A DNA stretch of 64,000 nt. Origin: Labyrinthula sp. Ha (taxonomy: Eukaryota; Sar; Bigyra; Labyrinthulida; Labyrinthulaceae). The DNA lies in contig JAALGZ010000013.1 in NCBI GenBank assembly GCA_015227615.1, positions 744,001 to 808,000 of the forward strand. The letters are read 5' to 3'. Shown here piece by piece: positions 11,330 through 25,900 of the stretch. A program made the position numbers and the translations under genes. Below the pieces are notes generated by a model. That model searched no databases, was not told the origin of the DNA, and saw only the letters and a list, made by a program, of their open reading frames with translations. Each line of letters opens with the position of its first letter. Positions within the stretch are counted from its first letter, which is position 1.

Positions 11330-14300
11330 GTTAATGTTATGACTCTGTTTTATACTGGATTTGATAACGGCTATAATTCCGGCGGAATATCATTTTAAAA
11401 ATAACGGCTGAATATTCTTTTATTTTGAGTGATTTAGACATTAGTAATATGAATAAGAGTTTATAATTACATTTCTCGTTTTGGATTCCGTATGATTGAA
11501 TTATTTGAATATTCGCTTTATTTGAATAGAAATATACAGAAGCAGATCCTAGAAACATGAAATTATTTCATGTTACCTTGTAGCGAGTCATAACTAGATA
11601 TGTCCCATGCTCTTCTTGAAATCTTTAGCCAGATATTTCTTGTTTTTTTCTCGTTGCTCTTTATTACAGCTAGATTCCAGGTACCTTGTTCTCAATTCTC
11701 TCTTCTGATATTAATTATTTCTAGGCTGATTTCAAACTTTTCAGGGGTTTGTACTCTCTGGCATTTTTTACTTGTTTTCATGGGAAGAGTCTGTTACTAG
11801 CTCGAAAACAAATAACTATTTTAAGTAATTTCATTTGAACCACAGCATCCTGCCTGAAAACATATGGATATTCAATCACTCTAGTTCGTGTTTTTTAAAG
11901 AGTCGCGGGAAAATTCTCCCCAACTTAATAGGAAATATGAATAAAAATTGAAAATCTAGAATCTTTAGAACTAGAATAATATGAAAATTCGAGATCAAAC
12001 ATTTCCAGAATACTAACTCTCGAGATTCCTGATGGACACCCCTAGTCACAACGAGATAAGTTTCTTTTGGCGTGGGATATCAACAGAATATCTATGAACG
12101 AGAGTTCTTAAAGCCGATACGTTTAGTCAATGAAGGTCCTTTAGATTATTTAAAGCATCTACTCCACAAACTTTCCAAGTCCTGACACCCAGACAGGGCT
12201 AGGGGAAAGTAACGATTGGTGCAACAGTAAATCTAGAATGCAAAGTTTATGAGGAAAACATAGCACCTGAAACAAAGTAGAGAAAGGGAACTACTCCGAC
12301 AAAGATTCTTATTGTAGAAACAACAAATGCCTAAGCAACAATTTGGAGCATATATTTCAGTCTACCTAAATTATACCATACTCCACTTTTGGTGGATGCC
12401 CCTGTGGTGTTCAAGGCGTTCTGTGTTTAAATACGCAATCTCATAATCACCAGCACAACACCCTGCACAAAATTGAACTCTTAACAAGATAGTACAAATT
12501 TGGTTTGATGGATATAGGTTTGGCTCTATTATAAAAAGCATAGTTAATAAGGGGGTTTTAATATCAAGATCTATGGACAAAAGCTGTCTGAAACGAGAAT
12601 TTTCAGACACAGAAGTACATTAAACAATTAAAAACTTGAGTCATCGGACATGAATCCGCTCTGGAGCTTATATTAAGATGACATATATATATATAAAAGG
12701 TACCCTACGTTGTTGATTATCTTAAGTCCTCGATTTTCTTATCATAAATGAAAAGTAAGAGATATACAGACTTCGGGATTCAACTATTGTCTCTAGAAAG
12801 AGGTGTGCTTGCCTCCAGACCATTAGAGCCCATGAACTGAATTGGAAATATTATGACATCTTGTAGCATGCGGGCAATTAATATTCTTCGGCGCGTCAGG
12901 TCCAATAAAAACATATCTCATTAAAAACCTGGTAATAGTGAAGGGGTGTATCTATGTCTCGTTTATCTTCGTTAATAATCTGAAGTTGTTATCCGGTCAG
13001 GCGAACTGTCCCGGAATTTACCGCCCTCATTTAGTGTTCTCAATTAAGGTTCTATAACGCAAAAGAATTAACGGTATATATCATTTATTATTGTTAACGG
13101 CCATTAACGGTAGTTACTCTAATAATTTGAGTAATCGGTTGATACCGCTATGCTGTTATAATATTTTTATATCGCTGTGTTCCATCTTTATGGGAAATCA
13201 ACCAAAATCTGTTTGTTCTCCTCATTGAAGCCAAAACTAAACAAAGGTTAAAAGTAAGCTAAGAATACCACTTGTGTAAACGAGAAAATAAGAAACCAGT
13301 AGAAATAATGGGGTGATCTTAAGAGGAAGAAAACAAGAATTGGTTGAAGCAACTTCAAACTCGGTTGTCTGCTAGTAACTGTATCTGTGCTCAGTTCATA
13401 CATGCGACGACTTCCTTCCCTTTGTGAGAAAAGCAGTTAATTTAACGTCAGTTTTATGCGTCAAGAGCAAGTTGTTCCTGCACGGCATTAAGACAGAGGC
13501 TTTCTATGTAATTTGAATAAGCTATGTCATTAATTTTTAAAAAGTTAATATAGATTACTTGTTTTGGCTAGAATAGAAGTAGAAATTATGAATCAGCATT
13601 TCCAGTAATTGAGGAATCGAGTAATCTGAGGTAGCAACCAAAAGAAAGAGGCTTCGAATGGCCTATTTTATATATCTTTAACCTTGTTCTAAATTATTAC
13701 TTCTATAGATTTGTATTGTTTCAATTATATTTCACAAAAGTACTCCTTTGGGAAGAAATAAAACCACTTGTTAGGGCTTTAGAAATAACAGTAGATGTGC
13801 CATTAACGATAACTTTACCGTTTATTAACGACAAGAGTTTTGTAGAGATTTTATTACCGTTAAGTAACATGCTTATTATTTTCGACACTGCTCTCAATCA
13901 CTGTCTCACACTTGAAAATAAATAATGAAACTGTTTTTACAGTATGTTGAATACTATTTGTGGGGAAATACAATATATATAACATATTTTCTGCATTCCG
14001 GGCAGGTACAAGTAACAACATATATCTCCTGAGAAGTTTTGTATCAATACCTCCCAAAGATAACTCGAACTATTACCTTATATAGTGAAATTTTTTTTGC
14101 TGTTGAAATTATCATTACTAATGTATCTTATCATCTCAATAATTTTCTTAAGAAGGTAATATGATATAATATAAACCAAGAAATTAGTGGAACAAAAATA
14201 TCGTAACATTGCTGGCCCAAGCAAAATTGTCTATGAGAAATTGAAATTCAAAACCAAATTAGGGGTTATCATAGGATAAGACTCAAAATGACAAACTGCA

Positions 14301-17300
14301 ATAAGTATATTTGAATAGCGTCAACTAGTATATTTAAGTAGGTTAGTGCAAGCAGGAATATGAAATTAGACACCAAAGAACCTATAGACAAATATCATTC
14401 TCTATAAACTACAGAGAAAACACGGGTACGCAAAGAGATTGGTATACATTATGCTGAATACAAGAAACATTAATACCTAGGCTATATATATATATATATA
14501 TATTACTCTTATCGCGGGCAATAATCTTAAATTCAAGAATAAAAAGTTTATACATAAATAGATGGGCAATTGGCCATGCCAAAACAGGTTTACACTAGCT
14601 TATAATTAGTACATGGAAAGCGTTTACCAATTTAAGCCACGACGTTAAACTCATTTAAAAACTTTTATTGTCATGAGCAAACAACAATCTACTCAAAAAA
14701 GGTTTCAGTTTTTGTAAAATTCCAATGTTTTCCCTATTCAGTTTTTCTTGGGTTTTGATCAGAGATGAAAAAAGGGTTCGTATCTTCGTAGAACATAGGG
14801 AATTGATGAAATGAGATAGAATTGAAATGGGTGTTGATTCTGTGCCGTGCAGTATAGTTCGGCGGCAACAATGTACCCTTTCAAAATGTTTCTTATATTC
14901 TTATGATATGTGCAGCTTTTTTATGAATAATCACACAAAAGAATAAAAACATAACCAGACTTAGTTTTTGTATAATTTCGATGCGTTATTTAGGAATGTT
15001 CCGAAGTTTATATAATTAGTTGATCCGTTCTAAACATTAAAAACAAATATCAAGTTTGTTCTAAATGTCACATACCGCAATGTTTCTTACAAGACACTTG
15101 TTTAAACATATATTCTTAGCGAATAACTGGTTCAAAATTAATAACATAAGGTCAAGAAGAGATAAAATGAATCGGAACAATCAAGCAAGGAAGTGAAGTT
15201 TTTGAACAGCGCTTAAGACCAATAGATATAACCTTCATAGGAGCAGATCTGGAGGAGTGGGAGCACAGATAATTTAACTGGCACTAGTATCCGAAAGTAA
15301 TTTAGGTTCGGTAATTTAGTGGCACTTGAGCTAAACAAGAAACTAATTTCAGCAAAGCTTTAATAAAAATGCCAAGGTCTGTTATAAATGTGAAATTTAA
15401 ACCTGACGTTTTGGAATATAGTAAAAGAGCTGTGTATTTATTAAATTCAATTTTTCTCTTAAGAATAAAATTAAGGCTTCTACTATTGATAATGGTGTTA
15501 TCTGATTTCAGCATATAGTCTGTTCCTAAAGAGTTAGCTGAGGATAAGTAATCCTTTATGATAAGACGAGAAAACCCATATGTTTAAGTGTCGTTTTTAT
15601 TAGGAGCTAAACTAAGTTCTTTAGTCCAATTAAGTTTTATCTATCGATGTTCTAGATATTTTCACTTATATCTTCTTCAATAAAAGTATAAATTCTTTAG
15701 AAACCCTCCAGAAATAATATTTAAATCATACTAAAGCTCTTGAAATCTAAACTCCTCAGTAAGAAATTCAGTTCTACACAATATTCTGAAAATACAAAAT
15801 AAATTATATTGAAACTACTTAATAATTTTTATCACATATTTGAATTATTACACATCCAATTCTTTCTCTTATACCTAATGCCACAAACCACTCAATGTTG
15901 CACTATATTGAATACAGAAACTAGCTAAGATAATACCTTATGTAGCATAAATTTGATTTTATTAACTTATTTAATTTAGTTCGATACCTTTAAACAGGTT
16001 TAGCTTAATGAAAAAAATATTAATCCTAGATATTTTGGCTTTACTATTCAATTTTGCTACATCAGCTAAAGGGAGGCCTGTAAAACGTAACATTCATTTT
16101 GTATCTAAGTGTAGTTTGTAATTGGTTTTACTTCTAAAAAGAAACTACATATCTAGTTTCCGTGCCCAAATTTAATTCTACTTTTATCAAATTTTTTATT
16201 AACTTTACAAAATATGGTTATTTCATCAGAGGAGTCCGTTTCAGATAACCTTTTCTCAGCAATGATTTGTTATTTTTGCAATTTCCATTATATGTTTTGA
16301 CCAAACTAAACCATATAATTAACTCTACACTAAAGTTAAAAATAATGTTTATTATTTAATTAAATTTAATTTACTTGACTTTACGATATTTTTTTTGACT
16401 GCTATAATTATCTAACCGATCTTTTTTGTTATTAGATATGAATATTTTCACACATAGAAAAAACTAAATACTATTAAACATGTGTGTAAATTCATCTTGC
16501 CATAGTACTATTGTGCTACAGTATAAAACTCTCCGAAAAATTAAAGAAAATATCAATAGAAACATAAATAGAAACAAAAGAAGTAAGAGAAAATAGCAAA
16601 TCAGGTATAAGTGGAACTAATATGGAAGGAAATAATCTCTATAATCTGTTCATGGGTACTATTTTCAGAATTCCATGAAGCAATGTTAGGTTTTCTAGTG
16701 AAGGGTTCCCCGCTAGATTGATTAATTCAAATAAAAGTTTACGATATCCTCTTATGGTAGTCTGTATAATATGTGTCATTTTCAACTAATTAACTTCAAC
16801 AACACAATTGAATGGGGGTAGCTAAAAATTTTATATTCAACGATTAAATAAAGTCAAATTTGAGAGTTAATTTCTTAATTTATTTAAAATGAAGTTAACC
16901 TAAGTGATTAGATTAATATAAGGTAACATAAGTCTTGTGAAGCATTCTTTAGTTCAGAAATGGAAAGAATGTTGACAATAAGTTAATATAGATTTTCTTC
17001 ACAGCATGTTATATGAATCTGTTTAGTAATTCTTTTCTTCAAAAAAATCCTCTAAGTTGGACATTCAAAATTATCTTCGGAATTTTCCACAATGTGAAGA
17101 GTTTTCGCTGTGTTTTTACTATAACTTTATTAACCATAAAAAATATTCAAAATATGGTTTAAGGGACTGTTGGTATCTGTATTTCAAAGAATATTGTAGC
17201 CCTAACAATAAAATATTACTAGATCTATATGGAATCCCCCCATTTGTTAAACTTTTTAAGACCCTTTTAGAATACTAATTAAGAATACCTTTGAGTCACA

Positions 17301-19797
17301 TCCTGATCAAATGTTTTCCAATATTTAGAAAGTAATTAACTAAGAAATACTTATAAATAATAAACTCCAGCTGTTTATAATATACCCCATATAAATCTTT
17401 CAAAAGATATTGTTGATATTTTCAGAAAATAACGTTATTAAGACATGACAGGCTAAAATTTTAAGTTTAATAATAAATATTACCCTTATATCTAATTCAT
17501 AATTATTCAACTATAATATATCGTATTTACCATTGACTGATAATGATTTCGTTTACCGAAGGTGGATCTGGTTTCCCTTGAAATTTGGGCAATCTTAACT
17601 TATTTTTCAATCTCTCTTTTGCTAACATAACTGTTTTTGTATGAACGGTAGCTATATCTGTATTATAAAAACAACTTTTTGAATCTTGGAAAACGGCAAG
17701 AGCATTTATTTTATTGCGACCTCCTAGAAATAACTAGAACTTATCGTCTATTATTATACCCTACCCTCAATTATGTAATAAATATCTCTACAAAAATAAA
17801 TATATTAGATATCTCATTCTTAACTTTTCACTTTAGAAAATTTAGAGTAAAAATAACCCTTTCTACTAAGATACAAAAGAATATACAGACAAATATTGTC
17901 ATAGTTCAACGCTCATCTGTCGAAACTATATCATTTTTCCTTGTAATAACCTTTCTCCAATTATTTAAAACTGGTGAAATCTGCACTCTATTCATCATTG
18001 GTTTACTGTCTACACTTGATTGACCGATTTTTACTCTATTATTTTCTTTGGGAATAGAAAAGCATAAGCATAGCAACTTAAGATACCACAAAAGTCAACA
18101 ATAGGGAAACATCAACTTACAGATTGGTTACTTGCGGCAGAAAATATTCATAATAATTGAAGCCCTCTTACAGCAAAAAACAAGAGCAGAAGTAAGTTAG
18201 AAGTATGAACATTTATATAAAGGAGTGAAAAGTAAGTGAAACATATTGTGGTAGGTTTAATACGAGAAATGATGTCCAAAGATTGAATTGATTATCTAAA
18301 AATGGTGTTAAGTCGACAATTATAAATGGATTAAAATGACAGTTATTGGTAAACAAACAACGCTCACCAATGTTGTAAGGAATATCACACAGGAAGGATG
18401 ATGTGATCCAAAAAAAAATCAAATGCTTAGTTAGATTTAATTGTGAGGTATATTATATATTAATACCATGTAAGAAAAGGTAAATTAAGCAACTAACTTG
18501 GATTATTCAACTATATAACTTCAACCAATAAGAATAATATTGTGCGAAATAGTACTAACTATCCGAACCTATTATCCAAATTGATTGTCAGTAAGTGGTA
18601 AGAAACTCATAAAATGAACGTCGATCCAGCTTTTAAAGAAGTAGAAAAATACCGTAAATGAGTTCAAAATTTTGTTTCAATATCTTCTGTATCTGCAAGG
18701 CAATGCACACATATGACTAAATAACCTGAGACAACTTGAAGTGGGTTTTAAATGATATAAGTGACGTCTTCTAACTCCTACTAGCTGTGAAGATATCAAA
18801 GTTTTACGGTTTTTTATTTCCAGCTTTTATGAATCAATAAAGAAATACTAAGTAAATTTACATATCTTTTGCGGTAATATAATATTGTGGTGTAACTATG
18901 TAAAGTATGAACAGCCAGTATGGTGAGAGCCATGCACTCGACTGCTTATTGTCTGACTCAATGTATTCTTTAAACGACCCTATTTCCCAAAAATGATCGA
19001 AAAAAACTAAAAAAAATGTTCTCTAACACAATTAAATACGAATTTTGTTTATCTAGCGCCAAATGATTTTTTGTCTTAAACATATTCAGTGAATATTTTT
19101 TGTGTACACGGTATATAAGGCATGTGTTGAATAAGCAAGGAAGTTTTAACTCCGTAGCATTGTTTCGTTATCAGAAATAATGTTATGCAAAGTTGAAGAA
19201 CTTCTCTGGTTCTTAATGTTATCTTCAACTATTTTCTTGGAAGTAATATATAGCAAATTGGGAATTTTGGCTCAGTTACCCCATTTGATCCCAGTTTTAT
19301 GGTTCAAGGCTTGATAGTATATTATTCTTTGAGAAGTCATTTTCTCTCTCATCATTCTTCTCATATAGGATTTTCTGGTGCTTTTCATGTAGAATTCTTA
19401 CATTATCAGCTCTTGAAACATGGGTTGGACACAAAAAGAATGAAAATATCAATTTGACATATTGTTAGTGTCTTATAAACAGGGATAAGATTTGACTACG
19501 TGATCTATTAGAATGGGAAAGTATGTTGAGTTTTTGTCAAACAACTGGAAATCTTGTACAAATATTAGGTCTTGGAATAATTATAGAAAAACAAACTTAA
19601 TAGTTTTTGTAAGGAGAGGAGAAATTTTTTCAATACATCTCACCAAGGAGTACACGAACTTCTCGGTAACTTTATCTGCAGATTATCTTCCCAAAAACTT
19701 TTAACTATAGATAGTTTAAATACTTACACCCCTTGGAATCTTGCCCGGGCAACATTTTAGCAAGGGGAAAAAGGAAGACTAGTTTTAAGCTTAGTAA
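11330..19797. other. AT-rich gene-free stretch
   Basis: I see no supportable gene. Open frames such as 13716-13925, 17057-17278 and 17679-18023 lack family motifs and are made of AT-rich codons. The stretch from about 15.6 to 18 kb is extremely AT-rich. It contains short TA runs and the TAACGG cores noted above. Confidence 0.5.
14483..14503. repeat. (TA)n microsatellite
   Basis: A 21-base uninterrupted TA dinucleotide run in the gene-free region. Confidence 0.95.
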
Positions 19798-20220
19798 ATA
19801 AGAAACTGGGTTTTTGAGGCTATAGAAATAACGCATCATCTAGCAATGTATATCAGCAGTACAAAAATCATGAATACCATCAAATATCTAGGAATAAGAC
19901 TTTTTATGAATGCATGACTTGATCATAATGTCCTTCCAACAGCTGTGAGGTGCAAATGTTCTAAAACAACTAAAGTTGGTCTTGATAAATGTAAGACTAT
20001 CATTGACGAGACAAGAAAAAACATTATTAAAAATCTCGTTATCTGTAAGACAAAATATGACTACAAATTCTAGAACCTGAATTACAAAGGAATACTAAAC
20101 CAGGTACGTCAGTTATCTGGAAATGCCCAACTCTCCTTCGTGATTTTCAACCCAGTGGGTCGCATTACTTCATTGAGAGAAACAAACATCATTACTGGAA
20201 ATTACCTGGATTCTTTAAGA
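19798..20220 (+). mobile_element. Possible decayed LINE-like reverse transcriptase fragment
   Basis: One forward frame stays open for 141 codons except for two in-frame stops (TGA at 19915, TAG at 20071), far fewer than chance in DNA this AT-rich. It includes I-M-N-T-I-K-Y-L-G-I-R-L, which resembles the KYLGI motif at the end of the non-LTR retrotransposon RT core. A Lys-rich helical stretch follows. No endonuclease, upstream RT motifs, poly-A tail or target duplication was found. A second forward frame over 20075-20430 is also unusually open, so the coding frame near the end is uncertain. It could instead be a relic of some other gene. Confidence 0.25.
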
Positions 20221-22226
20221 TAGTAGAAATGTCATAAAAAAATAAAATATAGTCCGTTAATATCCGCTTAATATATATTATAAGAGCTTTTTTAATCCTA
20301 AAAGACCTAGACGAATTCATCCCAACTTTAAATCCGGAACCAGAAGAGAGGTCAGCGGGCACACAAACATACGTGCCTATATTCATAGTCCTTCCTCTAC
20401 CCGTGGATAAGAACCTAATGATTCATACTGTGAACTAGCTATATATGAACAGGAGCGTTACTCTTCAACTCCTTGTTCATATCCCATGCTTCTCCCACAT
20501 TTGAACCAGACTCTAAAATCCATAACTTGAAACATGAAAAATATCTACTCCTAGATCGAGAAATACAAAATGCCTAAGCCTTCCCAGACATAATTGAAGC
20601 ACTTTTGGAAGGTTTTGGTGCCATTATGCATTAACACAGTTTCTTCTAAACTCCAATCTATATAGAGAAAAACCTGATAACAACTTGAAATTCTGTCTCA
20701 ACATAGAGGTAAGAAAACAAAAGAAATTGGTACAAGAATAATTTCAAGATCATTATTTAGTTTCCTACTCCTAATTACTTTTTGGGGCCATTATGTGCTC
20801 CTAAATAATGTTATATGTGTATTTTCTTGTCACACTTAAGAGGCTATTGCAGTACAAATTTTACTTAAGGATATAACTAACTTGTGAAGCATTTGCTCTC
20901 GTCCTAATACAAAACTTAATGTTTTATAACCTATTTTAATTCTGCTATATATTTTTTTCTCGTCACCACTGTATTCAAAATTGCGGCGTTAACGTCAAAG
21001 TGCTCTGCTATTAGTGATTCCAAGAATTATGCACCATTATTTTTCATAAATAACGATACAAAATTACCACAACCAAGTCAAATCGTTTCGCAGGAAGAAT
21101 ATCATCTTCTTACTAAATATTTTCTCAAGAAACCATATAAGAAGCCATAAATTTCCACCTACCTACTCTAACACAGTTACATTAAATCATCCCTATCTTT
21201 CTTATTAACCTCATCCTCACCATCATCCAAGCAAAATATTCATTTCTCGCTCAACACTGTATAGCTGTATCTTAGAACCCAAAAAAGCACCAACTAAACA
21301 TACAAGGTATTAAAGATTTTAAACCGTTGAATTAAATATTTTTTTCCTATCTCATATAAAAATCCGCTCAAGGTTAAATATATTTAGTTGTTTTTGAGAT
21401 AATCATATCCTTTATCGAAAGAATGTATCAAGTAAAATATTTTGAAACATTAAGTTAGAACACTTGAGTTGAAGTGACCTCGGCATTGTTATATATATAT
21501 ATATAATATATATCTTGAATAGCTTTTGCAAAAATGATAGGGCTCAACTCGATGCTGTTATCTTTCATCTAAGGCCTACCAGTCTTAGTATCGATATCTC
21601 GCTCCATAAAATTGTTTATTTCCTGGAATTCTTATCTTGTTCTTTCTTTTAATAAATCTATCGGGAAAACTGTACGAGGAAACAACATTAAACGAAAATA
21701 TAGTTGGCAAACTTTAGACAAAGAAATCTGTTAAAAAGTTTGCTTTTTCTTAATATGTTTGGAAAGTAACAATTTTATTAAGTAGTATTCTATGAGTAAA
21801 GTTCTCCTATAGAAAAAAATCCAGGGAAGCAAAAACGCGAACAAAACAAAATGAATTGCGGAAAGTAGTTTTCATATTTTATTGGTTTGATTATTCACGA
21901 AGCTCAACGTTCCTTTAGTTTTCTCATAGGAAATAGTAGCACTAAAGGCATCTATTCTCCCCTTTTGTTGGTAATTAGGTTTCAGCCACCTTTTGTTTTA
22001 GCAGCAAAGGTATTATATTAGACTGATGAACATTTAGCTCAACTAAAGGAGTCATAGAAAAACACAACTTGACTAAGACCAAATTAGTTATCCAAAATAA
22101 AATTTGGCAAGATCAGAGTTCAATGCCAATGAGAAATGACAAGACAGAAAAAACTAAGGAATTCTTTGTTTGAAGAAAATACAATTATACGCTCATGTTT
22201 AATTGAGTTGCTTTAGTTGTTGTTAT
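20221..22226. other. Gene-free stretch
   Basis: The first 400 bases are less AT-rich and have open frames on + (about 20266-20434) and - (20192-20386) that may be further relics. After that there is no coding signal. A (TA)n run lies at 21490-21512. Confidence 0.4.
21490..21512. repeat. Imperfect (TA)n microsatellite
   Basis: A 23-base TA run with one phase slip. Confidence 0.9.
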
Positions 22227-22933
22227 CTAGTCTTGCGCTGGGTCTTTTGTTTCTTCTATTCGAAAACAGGATTTCTTTCTAGGGAGCACATAGTTAGAAA
22301 AAACAGCAAGAAGTGGGATTATACTACAAGGCCAAAAAGAACTCATAGTTGCATCAAAGAGTATCATCTCTTCCCGAACATTGAAGTCACGGATTGCATT
22401 CAAAGTGCATACGATAACAACTACAATAGTATTCCAAACTATCGAGTTTCGCAGTCGTTTGATTTTATCATGAAAATTGCGATATGAAGAAAGTTTTGGG
22501 TCTATGCTATTGAAGGAACTTATGTGAGAAATTAAGTCTTTGTAAGAAGCTGTAAGTTGATTCAGTAATTTACTGGTGGGGTATAAAATAAAGATATTCA
22601 ATATAACGTTGAAGATCATAACAATTGATAAAAAAAGTGTTAAAGAAATTTCATTTAAAAGGAAAAAGGGTATGAAAATAATCCAGAAAACGCATACTAA
22701 GTATTGAAGACTGAGAGCATTGGTCTATAAAATTGGGTATTTTCACCTTCAATTCCAAGAAGTTTTGCTAAGACTGGAGAGAATAAAATATATATTAAGC
22801 CTGTAGTATTCCAACTGATAATACAAAAAAGACCAAGAATTTTACCTTGAGAAGATTCAAAGTCAACCTTTAGTAAATATCCCTGATGTGCAATTTATGT
22901 TCCAGTTGATAAGACTATACCTATAGAGAACAT
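22227..22933 (-). pseudogene. Decayed multi-span membrane protein gene
   Basis: A minus-strand reading starts at an ATG at 22933. It proceeds through coding-like sequence with one in-frame stop near 22894 and one frameshift near 22710, and ends at 22227. The recognisable parts are a first hydrophobic span, then G-L-I-Y-I-L-F-S-P-V-L-A-K-L-L-G-I, two long hydrophobic helices (22540-22710), a polar linker, and a last pair of spans (22290-22430). The layout resembles small bacterial and eukaryotic four-span families such as DUF1772/DUF4149/DUF4345-like proteins, but no assignment is secure. No short intron of the local type removes both breaks, so it is probably dead. Confidence 0.45.
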
Positions 22934-25900
22934 TGTTTTTAAGTTTTGTTTTACAAAAAATTGTTTTGGGGTTTGAGTGTATTTATTTGTAAATAATATT
23001 TTTCGTTTTTTATATATGTAGTTGAACAAAAGAAAGAACCAAGTAAAAAGCATGACACTTCTAATTTGTGTATATTTAATTGTTAACGTTTTGGATTACT
23101 TGGGCAACTTAAGTATTTCGGTGAGTAATGGGTAGTAGTTAAGTTATTGTCAACAGTTTGGTTACTTGTGCTAGTTAAGTAAAGACCTATAGAATATTAA
23201 AGAATAGAATAAATATCACCTATATATTTTGGGGCAATCTGACGTAAGTTAATTAATAACAACAATAGAGATAAAAAACTTGAAAGTTTATCAATCTTAC
23301 TTGTATTTGATAATAAAGTAAACCCCTGAGTGTTAACAACGCCTTGTGTGTTTACTAGATTGATACTTAACGAAGTATCGAGGTTTGTGGCTTGAATAGA
23401 GCCCTTACAGAGTTAAAGTTAGGAGATCCCTTAGAATTAAGAGCGATCTGCCTGTATCTTTTGGCTTCATTAGATACGATAAAGCACAGTTGCTTTAGAG
23501 CTCGTCGTTGCAACTTATCCTTGCAAGTCTGAACGCTCGAGGGTTTTCCGAGTGTACAAAAATTATAAGTCCTAAGATTACCAATGAAGTGGCGAAACTT
23601 TCGTACTCTAGAAATACACTGGAACTACAGTTTTGTGTTTCTTGTTCAAAAAGCAGTGGGGGAGAGCACATATTTACTTTAAAAGTTTTTTATGATAATT
23701 CTCTGTGTTTATCTCTTTTACACTCAAGAAACTAGAAGTTAACTTTAAAACTCCGATGGAAAAACCAAGTAGCTTGGTCGCTCCATACTAGGTCCAAAGA
23801 CACAGCAAATAGTAACTGGAGTTTTTGAATAACATGTTGTGTCCTTGGCTAGATGCTGCATCGTAAAGTGGCATACATGAAAAGTTTTGTGTACACTATT
23901 TACTAGTATATACTATCTAATATTTGCTTTGTGGTGACTCTGTTTTATTACTTTCGACTATGTTTTTTATTGGCACAAATGGTAAGAAAAATAACCGAAA
24001 AATCAGAATAGTTGAATCTGGTATTTCATTGGTTATTAAGCGTGAGAGATTTAAGTTGTTATCTTCTCGAAGCGGTCAAGTATAAAAATAAGCTTTAAAC
24101 TATATAATAAAGAAATATTAACTCAAAATAAGGTTAAGTACACAAGAAACGTACCGTTCATAAGAAACATAACCCTAGAATTCATATCTTTCTACCAGAG
24201 TACATTCTAAATAAATAAAATATAGAAAATCTGGACATCACTACATATATCTTGGGAAAACAGGCAGCAGCATCACCAGGAAAAAATTAACTTTTGCTTA
24301 AGCTTGGTTTCAGAAAACCTACAGTACGTCATATGATATATATTTTAATTTCTTAAGTGTCAATGAGACATAATTTGGGTCTCCAGCAAATCGAATGGAC
24401 ACCAGGTAAACACTACAGTACAAAATCCTATAAAAAATGTACATCAGGGGTTTTCCTACCAAAAATTCTTTTTCGGAGCATTTAAAACATGCATTTTCTG
24501 CATAAAGAATCTAAATTAATTCAGAAAAAGATCTCTGACATAATATGACACCATATTATATTTAGAAATAGTTCGATTTCTATCAGACCTTCCATTTACT
24601 TTATTTGGAAATAATTACTAATCGCATATTATAATTATGCCCTAAGTGCAACATGCTTTGTTCCCATTAATAATCTAGTTATCGCGCATGAGAGTAATCT
24701 CTGGAAACATGTCTAGTGTCTTTTCTTCATTTTTTAATGTTTGAGTACTTCAAAGCTTTTCTATTCGTTTTAGGTTAAGTTGCTACTTAGATGAGATAAA
24801 TCCTATTTGTTTATATTTTCCTTTGGAAATTTTTGAAAATAATAAGAAAGCAGATTTTTTTTATATTTTTTTCTAACTATCATTCAATTTAAGTGAGACA
24901 GCTCCAGGCCTCCATCAATTAAGTCTACTTTAGGTCAAAATGCGAAAAACTTTGAGATGCCTATTTTTTGGCTTAGGAAACACTATTCAAAAGTTACCAC
25001 ACCTCTCGAAACTGTTAAAACTAAGTCTCATATAATAAATAAGACTCTTAGTAAATATTATTCTTTTTTGTTTGCTTTTACGGGGTATTCAGGACTGTAT
25101 GGATGTTATTTTCAAAAATGCAGTACAATACCCATGTAAGCTAAAATGCTTATACCTTTCTTAAAAACCTTTAAATATATTAAAAATAATTATGAACACT
25201 TCTTAGTATATGAATTCATATGATTAAAGTAATATAAACTATAAACAAGCATGAGTGCAGAAAATTAAACATATAGTATTTGTTACTTATTGCCGCGAAT
25301 TTTTTTCACATATAATATTGTTAATAACCAGCTGAATAGTATTTAATAAGGTTTCCCACCAAATATGGCTCTTAAGAGAATATTTGGTAACGATATGTAC
25401 TTTGAACCCTAGAGAGCGATAATTCTAAGGCTCCTTCTCACTGGATTTACTGATCTTTAAGAAAACATACAGTGTACCATAATATGACGAAGGACTCTCT
25501 GGGTAATTTAATTCTTTTCAGACCATAGAAAATCACTAATAGTGACTTCTCAATTGATTTCTCATAATTCTTCCGCTTTGTTTAAACGTGACCGAGCTTT
25601 ACTTTACTGATAATAGTCAAATTTCCAGAGCCTGGAAACTTGAGTGTATGAAATTTCTGATTTTTTTTGAATACTATAATTTCAACGCTATGAAACCCAT
25701 AATAGCCAAATAATATTTACTTTAATTCTTATTTTCTCTTGAACAAGTTTTAAATATTTTCTCATAGAACTCTAGGAATCGACATGAAATGATGTTTTCT
25801 CAGTCTCGAGTCATGCAACAGGTAAGGAAGTGCTTGCTTAGAGCCTGAACAGATCCCATGAATCCAAATATAGGGTGATTTTTTCTCGAAACTTGTCATT

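Noticed and set aside
17679-18023. Plus-strand 114-codon ORF
   Set aside because: Starts at a non-ATG codon, dominated by Ile/Leu/Phe/Thr codons expected from AT-rich random DNA.
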